From contig PBKF01000029.1 of NCBI GenBank assembly GCA_002722105.1, forward strand, positions 1 to 21,531: a DNA stretch of 21,531 nucleotides. The letters are read 5' to 3'. Made by a program: the position numbers and the translations under genes. Of this stretch, positions 8,150-17,573 are shown piece after piece; position 1 is the stretch's first letter, and each line of letters begins with the position of its first letter. The notes below the pieces were generated by a model. The model did no database searches. It worked only from the letters and a program-made list of their open reading frames with translations, and was not told the origin of the DNA. The DNA comes from Fidelibacterota bacterium (GTDB lineage: Bacteria > Marinisomatota > Marinisomatia > Marinisomatales > UBA1611).

Positions 8150-9072
8150 TCGTTGATGCTCTTCCCGGTAAGATTTAAAAATACGTCTTCTAAAGAAGAT
8201 ACTTTTGATTCGATACTTTGTATATGAACATCTAATTTAGACAATTTTTGTATGATTTTTGGCATGGCTGAATCCGGATCTTTTACAGAGAAGTGCAATC
8301 TATTTTCTTCGCGTGTAAATGTGAATTCTGAAAGCTGTGTTTCAAGACCATTTTCTATATTGCCCAAATGAACAGTAATCCCCGCTGTCCCTAACTCTCT
8401 GGTCAGCTCTTTTGGAGAACCTTCCTTTAATATCTTTCCATTGTCTATAATTGCGACATTTTCACATAAAAGTTCTGCTTCTTCGATATAATGGGTTGTA
8501 AGAAGTATAGTCTTGCCTAGCTCATGTAGGTCTCTAAGATATTGCCAGAGGTCACGCCTTAGTTCTACATCTACACCTGCAGTTGGTTCATCCAAAATAA
8601 GAATTTCAGGATCATGAACCAGCGCTTTTGCTAATTGAAAGCGGCGTTTCATACCACCAGATAATTGTCTTAATCGAGAATCTTTTTTTTTGGTTAAACC
8701 CAACCTTTCCAATAAATCATCAATTCTTGGTTTGGCTATTTTAGCAGACAGCCCATAATAACCTGCCTGGAAATAGAGCAATTTTTCAATAGGGAAAAAC
8801 CAGTCCACAGAAAGTTCTTGAGCTGCAATTCCAATTTTAGACCTTGTAAATCTAAAATCTTGGACAGTGTCTTTCCCGAATACTTCAGTCTCTCCTTTAT
8901 CACGAAAAACCAAGCCTGTTATTATATTAATGGTTGTAGTTTTCCCAGCACCATTAGGGCCAAGTAATCCAAAAAATTCGCCTTTTTTGATTATCATGTC
9001 CACACCCTGCAAAGCATGTACATTCCCATAGGATTTAGTTAATCCTGAGATATGGATTGCGGGTATATTCAT
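8146..9072 (-). CDS. ABC transporter ATP-binding protein (YadG/DrrA-like)
   Basis: A 308-residue ATPase that powers the adjacent ABC-2 permease. Walker A is GPNGAGKTT (38-46), the Q-loop is around Q85, the signature is LSGGMKRR (137-144), Walker B is ILILDE (157-162), and the H-loop His is H194 in LLTTHYIEEAE. The C-terminal 80 residues (about 225-300) form the accessory domain of the DrrA/CcmA type, ending in SLEDVFLNLTG, a hallmark of this subfamily. It overlaps the permease start by ATGA and starts 5 bases after the preceding gene. With the downstream barrel and CsgG-like proteins it may make up an envelope export block, which is inferred from gene order only. Confidence 0.95.
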   Translation of the reverse strand: MNIPAIHISGLTKSYGNVHALQGVDMIIKKGEFFGLLGPNGAGKTTTINIITGLVFRDKGETEVFGKDTVQDFRFTRSKIGIAAQELSVDWFFPIEKLLYFQAGYYGLSAKIAKPRIDDLLERLGLTKKKDSRLRQLSGGMKRRFQLAKALVHDPEILILDEPTAGVDVELRRDLWQYLRDLHELGKTILLTTHYIEEAELLCENVAIIDNGKILKEGSPKELTRELGTAGITVHLGNIENGLETQLSEFTFTREENRLHFSVKDPDSAMPKIIQKLSKLDVHIQSIESKVSSLEDVFLNLTGKSINE

Positions 9073-9077
9073 TTAGT

Positions 9078-9389
9078 CTATTCGAAACCGACTTTTAAAT
9101 CGAACGGGCTGGGATTATCAAATCCTTCTTCACCGGGGAAATGAGCGATGGAGACAATAAAAGCCCAAGGGATAAGAATGGATGCTTCCACACTTTTTGT
9201 TTTAGCCTTGTCCTGTTCATCTAAATTTGGTACCTGGAAATTAGGATGATGAATCCAGATACCATTTTCATCATATCCGTTTACGTAAACAAAAATCTTA
9301 TCTTGATCAATTCCAATCTTAGCTAAAGGTTCATGATTATCTAGAACGATAAGAATTAAGTCGCCCACTACTTCTTCTATTTTCATCAT
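9078..9389 (-). CDS. Unknown 103-residue cytoplasmic protein
   Basis: Not recognised. It has no signal peptide or strong membrane segment. The sequence alternates short strands (VVGDLILIVLDN, KIFVYVNGYDENGIWI) with an acidic/charged middle and a hydrophobic strand ILIPWAFIVSIAHF (about 72-85), then an acidic tail. This suggests a small beta-rich fold. ATGATG gives two possible starts three bases apart; a TGAGAAA sequence about 4-8 bases upstream fits a ribosome binding site. It lies 15 bases after the sugar dehydrogenase gene and 5 bases before the ABC ATPase gene, so it is part of the same run. The tight spacing supports it as a real gene. Confidence 0.7.
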   Translation of the reverse strand: MMKIEEVVGDLILIVLDNHEPLAKIGIDQDKIFVYVNGYDENGIWIHHPNFQVPNLDEQDKAKTKSVEASILIPWAFIVSIAHFPGEEGFDNPSPFDLKVGFE

Positions 9390-9404
9390 AATGTTTCTCA
9401 GTTA

Positions 9405-10643
9405 TTAATAAGGTACGAATTTATAGATAGCTCCTGAATAATCCACCACATAGAGTTCTCCTGAATTGTCTTCTCCAAACGATGATATAAATAATGGAAT
9501 ATTTTTACTTGTCTTTTTTAACTGCTTTCTGATATTTCTAAATTTAGAACGTTTACCATTTATTAATTTGAAGGACCAAATTCTCCCAGTGCAATAGTCA
9601 CCAAAAATATATGTGTCTTTTAACTCTGGAATGGTAGATCCGCGATAAACATAGCCACCTGTAACCGAGCAGCCTGTAGCTTCAGCTTCATCCATACCGA
9701 TGAGTATTTTTAAATAAGCAGCATTGTTTGGATATTCATGAACCGGTTTTATAAGTCCAGTGGTATCACAAAATTCTTCTGGGTTAAAGCAATGATTCGC
9801 TTCCATAATCCGCCAACCATAATTGGCGCCTTTAGATTCCTCCCATTTACTCCAATTAATTTCCTCCCATTTATTCTGTCCTACATCTCCGATTATTAAA
9901 TCACCATTTTTCAGATCAAATGAAAATCTCCAGGGGTTTCGCAGACCATAACACCAAATTTCTTGTTTTTTATTTTTCTGGCCCACAAACGGATTATCTG
10001 GTGGAATCGTATAGGGGTCACCTCCATTAACATCTATCCGAAGGATTCCTCCGAGAAAATTATTTGTATTCTGGGCATTACTATAAGGGTCACCCCATTT
10101 GCCGCCATCACCGAAGCCGATGTATAGCATCCCATCTTTGGGCCCAAATGTAAGATGCCCACCGTTATGATTTCCGAAAGGTTGTTTTAATTCTAAAATA
10201 ATCATTTCTGAATTTTCATCTCCCTTTTCCGGATCAGAAGTAACACTAAATCGAGAGACGACCGAAGTTCCATTAATACTGATATAATTGACATAGAAAA
10301 ACCCATTGCTAAAATAATCAGGATGAAATGCTAACCCCAATAATCCTTCTTCGCTACCTGGTATAATAGAACTTTGTACGCGTTCAGAAATGTCTAAGAA
10401 AGGTTTTTTGAGGATTATCCTATCTTTAATAATATGTATTTGTCCATTTTGATTAACTACAAATAACCTAGAGTCATCACCTTTAGCTTGTGTTATATAT
10501 AGAGCTTTTTCAGGTACATCCGCTATTTTGACAATCGTAAAAGTTTGGGAAAAAGAAAGAGTGATGATACAAGTAACGGTTAATAATATTCTGTTTCCAG
10601 AATAGAAAATTGGCCAGCTGATTTTTTTTATATTTTTAAGCAT
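9405..10643 (-). CDS. PQQ-type sugar dehydrogenase (glucose/sorbosone dehydrogenase family)
   Basis: A 412-residue secreted protein with a signal peptide (about 1-32) and a six-bladed beta-propeller of the soluble aldose/sorbosone dehydrogenase family (YliI/HHIP-like). Family motifs are in order: EEGLLGLAFHPDY (98-110), NHNGGHLTFGP (158-168) with the likely catalytic H159, YIGFGDGG (174-181), YGLRNPWRFSFD (232-243) with R235, IGDVGQNKWEEI (251-262), NYGW (274-277) and GGYVYRG (329-335). Cys pairs at C285/C292 and C325/C351 match positions of conserved disulfides in this family. It would oxidise an aldose with PQQ in the periplasm if PQQ is available; no PQQ synthesis gene is in the window. 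It starts 10 bases after ligA with no clear ribosome binding site. There is no haem-c motif. Confidence 0.88.
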   Translation of the reverse strand: MLKNIKKISWPIFYSGNRILLTVTCIITLSFSQTFTIVKIADVPEKALYITQAKGDDSRLFVVNQNGQIHIIKDRIILKKPFLDISERVQSSIIPGSEEGLLGLAFHPDYFSNGFFYVNYISINGTSVVSRFSVTSDPEKGDENSEMIILELKQPFGNHNGGHLTFGPKDGMLYIGFGDGGKWGDPYSNAQNTNNFLGGILRIDVNGGDPYTIPPDNPFVGQKNKKQEIWCYGLRNPWRFSFDLKNGDLIIGDVGQNKWEEINWSKWEESKGANYGWRIMEANHCFNPEEFCDTTGLIKPVHEYPNNAAYLKILIGMDEAEATGCSVTGGYVYRGSTIPELKDTYIFGDYCTGRIWSFKLINGKRSKFRNIRKQLKKTSKNIPLFISSFGEDNSGELYVVDYSGAIYKFVPY

Positions 10644-10653
10644 TTTTAAATAA

Positions 10654-13081
<2,428 letters not shown>

Positions 13082-13086
<5 letters not shown>

Positions 13087-13600
13087 ACAATTCTCCATAT
13101 TTGCTATGGTAATCCAAAGTAAGCCGCTTCACTGTTTGATTTTTAATATTATATATATCACAGGCATCAAATGGTTTTGCATATACATGTAAACTTAAAG
13201 CCGGCTTTTTAAATATGTTCTCTACAGAATGAATTTCTGCGGGGCCATCCAAATATCCTGGCTTTCCAACAACTTGGCCATCCATTTTTATTCTTAACGG
13301 TAATGAAGATTTAATAATGTAATTACAAAATTGTAATTTTCCTGTTTCAACCCGAGCCCAGCACTTTTCACCTTCGTGACCATGTATTGGTGCCATTTGA
13401 TTAGCCCCCCAACATAAAATTAATATTTCAAAATGCTCATCTTTGTATACCAAATTCCTTGTATAAAATGAATCATGAAAAAAAGTAAATTTTTCTCGAT
13501 CCTTGTTATTTAATTTATAAGTTTTCAAATAGGATGAAATTTCTGGAACAGGGAAATTCTTTTCAGCAAATTTGTGTAGGCTACGGATTAAATCCTTCAT
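13082..13600 (-). CDS. Cysteine dioxygenase type I
   Basis: A cupin-fold non-haem iron enzyme that oxidises L-cysteine to cysteine sulfinate with O2. Iron ligands are H73 and H75 (PIHGHEGEKC) and H124 (AEIHSVEN). The catalytic S136-H138-Y140 triad lies in SLHVYAKPFDAC. Y46/R48 in FYTRNLV match the substrate-carboxylate contacts of the mammalian enzyme. C80 is seven residues after H73, the same spacing as the Cys that forms the Cys-Tyr crosslink in mammalian CDO1. Length 172 is normal for bacterial members. A GAGGG sequence nine bases upstream of the ATG fits a ribosome binding site. The ATG directly follows the TAA of a broken gene upstream. The enzyme needs oxygen, so the organism uses it in aerobic or microaerobic conditions. 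Confidence 0.93.
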
Positions 13601-14085
13601 TTAATTATCCCTCGGTTTAGTGCATTCATACCAAGGATATTTTTGCAGACCTGAAAAAGACTGATCTTGGTCTTGTTCTAGTTGAATTTTTTTCCCGGTA
13701 GATTTAGATTTTAAAAAATATTTATTCATTTTTTCATAATGACCGCAAGCACATTTATACGAGCTAAAGCTTCATAGGCATATGCCAAGTCAGATCTGGA
13801 CATTTTGAAAGATTTTGTAAACTCCCAACATTTTTCAGCATGGTAAAGGGCTTGTTTTTCATGGCGTAAAACAGCATAAACATAGGAAAACATTCCTCCT
13901 CCTCTTTGTCCATTTACTGGTTTCAACTCTTGTGATTTTTTACAATGATATAAAGATGTTTTTGCAAAAGCTAACATTCGGTTATCATCTTTGATATTTT
14001 TGTCTTCTTTATCAAGTAATTTCTAAGTCTGTTGATTTAGTTTAGTACCCATATAATAGTGTAATTTATCAAATAATTGTTTCAA
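13601..14085 (-). pseudogene. Broken tetratricopeptide-like gene (nonsense codon plus one-base frameshift)
   Basis: One coding frame can be followed from just after the preceding gene (TTG at 14085, or ATG at 14052) through a TAG at 14025-14023. It continues as KLLDKEDKNIKDDNRMLAF... to a TGA at 13728-13726. At 13741-13749 (minus strand CTTGCGGTC) adding one base would join LARINVLA to GHYEKMNKYFLKS, and this second frame runs to a TAA at 13603-13601. I recognise the assembled protein as a roughly 160-residue helical, TPR-like family of unknown function, with landmarks such as the VYAVL helix, ALYHAEKC and DLAYAYEALAR, and a tail ending near PWY. In that family, as I recall it, the TAG position would be Trp and the YHC of the second helix would be YHW. 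An 83-residue or 42-residue product could still be made, but neither is the whole domain. Sequencing or assembly error is an alternative. The neighbours are intact. Confidence 0.75.
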
Positions 14086-14508
14086 TTATTCTGCTCCGAT
14101 GATTAAACAATGTTTTCGCCACGCATCTTCTTTTATTTTTCCATCTAAAAAGAATTGCTTAGAACAGTCTAGAAAGGAACTAGCCACGACAGGTAATCCC
14201 TGATCACCAAAATGCATTACCAAGACAGATTGAGTAAATTGGGTTTTTGCCACATTAGCAATTTGGCTCATTACTTTGAAACTAAATAATAGAGCATTAT
14301 TTACATCCTCTGGCTTTGTATCAATCTCTATTTGAATTACCTGCTCGTACTTACTCAAATAAAATTGGTAACCCATTAAATCTGGCGCTTCTAGGGATGA
14401 TTGAAAATATTCCTTAATCATTATGGCTAATTGCTCATCTCCAAACTTGGGAGTGTCACTGAATACGAATGAAAAAAGTAAAGTTATCAATATCAGTTTT
14501 TTTTTCAT
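14086..14508 (-). CDS. Unknown small secreted protein
   Basis: A 140-residue protein with a signal peptide (about 1-17, ending in FVFSDT). Not recognised. The mature part is predicted helical with some strands. It contains two Cys (in FLDCSKQ and KHCLI, near 119 and 134) that could pair as a disulfide in the periplasm. It begins inside the end of the upstream lipoprotein gene (ATGA overlap), suggesting the two are made together. It ends directly before the broken TPR-like gene. A partner role to the lipoprotein is inferred only from coupling. Confidence 0.75.
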   Translation of the reverse strand: MKKKLILITLLFSFVFSDTPKFGDEQLAIMIKEYFQSSLEAPDLMGYQFYLSKYEQVIQIEIDTKPEDVNNALLFSFKVMSQIANVAKTQFTQSVLVMHFGDQGLPVVASSFLDCSKQFFLDGKIKEDAWRKHCLIIGAE

Positions 14509-15476
14509 GACCTGAAGTATTTCTTTATTATAATTACCATCAAAAGCAGAAATAAAACTCCAACTGAAATTAAGGTTTTTCTAAACCGATCTGTAGTATA
14601 GATAATTGATTTTGCATCCATCACATAAGTATCCCTAAGAAGAGAATCTAATCCAAACTTCCATATTAAAGTATCTTCTTTAATTTCATCTGCATTCGTA
14701 TTAATAGTGTGCCCAGGGAGAATAGCTTTTATTTCAAAAGAGTCATCCTTTAAGTCTAAAGTTGATTCAAGTATGTTTTCATGGATTTCCATAGCCTCAA
14801 CCAAATTACTGGCAAATTCTTGATCCATTTTGAATGGTTTCAGCAAATCAGTGAAAAACGCTGTGCGATTTTTTTGAATATTCTCAAAATCATTTATAGA
14901 CTTTATTCTTGAAAATGAATTTTGCAAATGATTTACAAGTCGTTGGTTCCAGATAACTTTTCGGGGAGTTAATGAATCACCAGCAATATCATTTAACCCT
15001 TTATGCATCAATACTGTTAGCGCTTCTGAAAGCCAATAAAGAGAATCAGGTTTCTCTGATAAAATTGCTTCATAAAGTTTCGGATACTCTGTTTCAATAT
15101 GACGACCATAAAAGATCAATGTAAAGGAATATTCTATACTAAAGTATGATTTTCTTGTATTCCGATAAAAAGAGTAACCTAGGGGAATTAATTTTTCTCC
15201 ATAAAATAAAATTGCAGTATCTGAGCTAAGTCCTTCAGAAGTTAAAATCCAATTTTTTTGATCTTCCTCTTTTATGACGCTTAATGATTTTTTCCATCCA
15301 AGAAAATTATGAGGATGGAGAAAGTCTTTATCGAAAATATCAGAAGAATCTCCCAAGCTTTCAAATTTAAAATAAGTTTGCCCATCGGGGTAGAGTTGAA
15401 TAAAAATTTTATTTTCGACACATGAGAATAAAACCAAGATTATTGGTAAATAAAGAATATTAAACTGGTGTGCCAT
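14505..15476 (-). CDS. Unknown lipoprotein with C-terminal membrane helix
   Basis: With the ATG at 15476 the protein has 323 residues and a lipoprotein signal: hydrophobic core then LVLFSC with lipobox C19. An in-frame TTG at 15548 would extend it but would bury the signal, so it is rejected. The C-terminal segment TLISVGVLFLLLMVIII (about 302-318) is a strong membrane helix followed by a KKYFRS basic tail, which would face the cytoplasm. The protein is therefore predicted to be anchored at both ends in the inner membrane. The middle is beta-rich early (about 25-130) and helical later, with no recognised domain. It is the first gene of the minus-strand run. Function is unknown. Confidence 0.75.
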   Translation of the reverse strand: MAHQFNILYLPIILVLFSCVENKIFIQLYPDGQTYFKFESLGDSSDIFDKDFLHPHNFLGWKKSLSVIKEEDQKNWILTSEGLSSDTAILFYGEKLIPLGYSFYRNTRKSYFSIEYSFTLIFYGRHIETEYPKLYEAILSEKPDSLYWLSEALTVLMHKGLNDIAGDSLTPRKVIWNQRLVNHLQNSFSRIKSINDFENIQKNRTAFFTDLLKPFKMDQEFASNLVEAMEIHENILESTLDLKDDSFEIKAILPGHTINTNADEIKEDTLIWKFGLDSLLRDTYVMDAKSIIYTTDRFRKTLISVGVLFLLLMVIIIKKYFRS

Positions 15477-15568
15477 AGATGGAAAGTTAGTGAAGGAAAT
15501 TGTTTTTTTGGAGAGTTGCACTAAGATATACAAAATTGTTACTTTCAATCATACCAAGATGAGGTTCT
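15477..15568. promoter_or_regulatory. Divergent intergenic region between the two transcription units
   Basis: The 92 bases between the lipoprotein start (minus) and the LPP20-family gene (plus) must hold the promoters for both directions, since this is the only non-coding gap before the 10-kb minus-strand run. The region is AT-rich with TTGCAC (about 15515) and several A/T runs, but no sigma-70-like promoter with both boxes at good spacing is clear. GAGG at 15561-15564, four bases before the ATG at 15569, is a good ribosome binding site for the plus-strand gene. Confidence 0.45.
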
Positions 15569-16414
15569 ATGGTCAAAATTCTAGCCACATACTTAATCCT
15601 TATCAGCAGTCTCAGTGCTTTTGAGTCCCCAAGGTCTTCTGTAGTTCGGACTGATTATGGATTCATTGATTATGCAAATCGGGTTATCGTTTCCCGCGGC
15701 ACGGCAAATATTACAAAACGAGAGACATCTGAAGGTGATTTAAAAACCATTGAAAAAAATCTGAAATTTTCCAAAGGGGAGGCCCGAGCCAGGGCACGTG
15801 AAAATTTATTAGACTTAATCAAATTAGTAAACTTTGATAGTCGAACAGTTGGTGAAATCATGTTAGGTGATCCTTTAGTTGGCAGCCGTGTAGGAACTTT
15901 GGTGGGAAGTGCTTTTCAACAGGGAGAGATTGAGTATCTTGAACGAAATGAAGTGGCCATAGCTTTAGCAATTAAAATGTCGGGGCTGGCGGAAATTTTA
16001 ATAGATGCTGATGGGTACTTGAATGAAGATATTGCCCAATCAACATATCTAATGATGCGAGCAATTACTCCTAAAACCAATCGAGCAACTGGAATTGTAA
16101 TAGATGCTAGAAATATTTATCATATTCCGGCTATGGTTCCAAAAGTATATAATGAAGATGAAAGATTAGTTTATGGGCCACGGCATTATACTCGTTCTCG
16201 CTCCGTTAATCGAGGCCCTATGGGATATGCCCATTCCATGGAAGATGGGAACGTTAGCCGTCGTGTAGGGAATAATCCGCTACTAGTGGAAGCAGTTGCA
16301 AATGATGATGATATAAATTTGACTGTTTCTAATTTAGATGCGGAAAGGATTAGAGATGCTGAAAAAAAATTCGGACTTCTCACAAACTGTAAGGTTCTTG
16401 TCCTCCTTAAATAA
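15569..16414 (+). CDS. LPP20-family secreted protein
   Basis: A 281-residue protein with a signal peptide (about 1-17, ending SLSAFES); no lipobox is visible, so it is probably a free periplasmic protein, unlike the LPP20 lipoproteins. The ARARARENLLDLIK helix (72-85) and the VNFDSRTVGEIML segment (87-99) are typical of LPP20 proteins. The second half, TGIVIDARN (174-182) through VPKVYNEDERLVYG and NPLLVEAV to CKVLVLL, matches the C-terminal module of a known LPP20 subgroup in other Gram-negatives that I recognise by pattern. LPP20-family proteins include the FlgP outer-membrane protein of some flagella, but no flagellar genes are seen here. Good GAGG ribosome binding site. Followed by carA after 58 bases. 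Confidence 0.8.
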   Translation: MVKILATYLILISSLSAFESPRSSVVRTDYGFIDYANRVIVSRGTANITKRETSEGDLKTIEKNLKFSKGEARARARENLLDLIKLVNFDSRTVGEIMLGDPLVGSRVGTLVGSAFQQGEIEYLERNEVAIALAIKMSGLAEILIDADGYLNEDIAQSTYLMMRAITPKTNRATGIVIDARNIYHIPAMVPKVYNEDERLVYGPRHYTRSRSVNRGPMGYAHSMEDGNVSRRVGNNPLLVEAVANDDDINLTVSNLDAERIRDAEKKFGLLTNCKVLVLLK

Positions 16415-16472
16415 ATTTGTAATTTTTCCTGATCAGGGTTTGGATTTCAAAATATCCTTATAAAATTCAGGC

Positions 16473-17573
16473 ATGGAAAAATATAAAACGGCTGTTCTTT
16501 TATTACAAGATGGCCGTTTTTTTTCAGGAAGAACATTTGGCGATGAGGGGGAGACTATTGGGGAGGTGTGTTTTAATACAGGCATGTCCGGCTATCAGGA
16601 AATTTTGACTGATCCATCTTATTGCCGCCAAATTGTTACGATGACAACTCCCCATATTGGTAACTATGGAGTGAACCCTGAAGATATAGAATCAGATAAA
16701 ATTCAAGTGGCGGGATTTGTTATCAAGGAAGAGACAGAAATTCCATCCAACTGGCGATCTACACAATCCATCGGGGAATATTTAAAGATAAACCAAATTG
16801 TAGGAATTCAGGGAGTAGACACTCGGGCAATCACTCGGCATATCCGGGATAATGGTGCCATGAATGGCATTATTTCCACGACTGATTCTAATCTCAATAG
16901 TCTAAAAAAAAAATTAGGCAATTCTCCGGAAATGACTGGTCTGGATTTAGCAAAAGAAGTAACCATATCAAAACCCATTAAGTGGTCATCACAATCAAAT
17001 ACGAAGTATAAAGTTGCGGCCATAGATTTTGGAATAAAGACCAATATTCTACGATTATTGGAATCCTATGGTTGTGAATTAACTGTATTCCCCGCCAATA
17101 TATCTGCGCAGGACATTTTGGATTTTGATCCGCATGGCGTGTTTCTATCCAATGGTCCGGGCGATCCTTCCGCTGTTAAGTATGGTATTGAAACAGTAAA
17201 ATCTTTATTAGGAATAAAGCCAATCTTTGGAATTTGTCTAGGACATCAGATCCTTGCACTGGCCCTGGGTGCAAAAACATTCAAGTTGAAATTTGGCCAC
17301 CGCGGTATCAACCATCCTGTTAAGAATCTTGAAACAGGAACAGTAGAGATCACTAGTCAAAATCATGGATTTGCAGTGGACCTGGATTCATTACCTGAAC
17401 AGTTAGTCTCCACCCATGTTAATTTAAATGATAATACATCAGAAGGGATTCGCTGTGATGCACTGAATGCATTTTCAGTGCAGTATCATCCTGAATCCAG
17501 TCCAGGGCCACATGACAGCCGCTATCTATTTCAACAATTCATTGAAATGATGAATCGTGCCAAAAAGAACTGA
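16473..17573 (+). CDS. carA: Carbamoyl-phosphate synthase small subunit (glutaminase)
   Basis: Hydrolyses glutamine and passes ammonia to CarB to make carbamoyl phosphate for pyrimidine and arginine synthesis. At 366 residues it is of normal length. The N-terminal CPSase_sm domain covers about residues 1-150 ([17 protein letters not shown] at 34-50). The class I glutaminase domain covers about 180-360, with nucleophile C255 in FGICLGHQ and the His-Glu pair H339/E341 in QYHPESSPG. The end overlaps the start of carB by 17 bases, so translation is likely coupled. No clear Shine-Dalgarno sequence precedes the ATG; TTCAGGC sits very close to it. An A/T-rich TATAAA 9-14 bases upstream is noted as a possible -10, with no matching -35. 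Confidence 0.97.
   Translation: MEKYKTAVLLLQDGRFFSGRTFGDEGETIGEVCFNTGMSGYQEILTDPSYCRQIVTMTTPHIGNYGVNPEDIESDKIQVAGFVIKEETEIPSNWRSTQSIGEYLKINQIVGIQGVDTRAITRHIRDNGAMNGIISTTDSNLNSLKKKLGNSPEMTGLDLAKEVTISKPIKWSSQSNTKYKVAAIDFGIKTNILRLLESYGCELTVFPANISAQDILDFDPHGVFLSNGPGDPSAVKYGIETVKSLLGIKPIFGICLGHQILALALGAKTFKLKFGHRGINHPVKNLETGTVEITSQNHGFAVDLDSLPEQLVSTHVNLNDNTSEGIRCDALNAFSVQYHPESSPGPHDSRYLFQQFIEMMNRAKKN

Noticed and set aside
13601..13729. A separate 42-codon small gene between the TPR-like gene and cysteine dioxygenase
   Set aside because: Its translation fits the missing C-terminal part of the upstream TPR-like protein after a one-base shift, so it is treated as part of a broken gene.
14023..14025. 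TAG as a recoded or read-through codon in the TPR-like gene
   Set aside because: Other genes in the window stop at TAG, no readthrough context or recoding element is visible, and a separate frameshift in the same gene points to decay or error.
16428..16437. Palindrome CCTGATCAGG upstream of carA as an operator
   Set aside because: Ten bases is too short to stand out in this AT-rich gap, and no second copy or known binding motif is seen nearby.
16459..16464. TATAAA as a -10 box giving a leaderless carA transcript
   Set aside because: It would put the start site at the ATG, but there is no -35 match at a usable distance and A/T-rich hexamers like this are common here.
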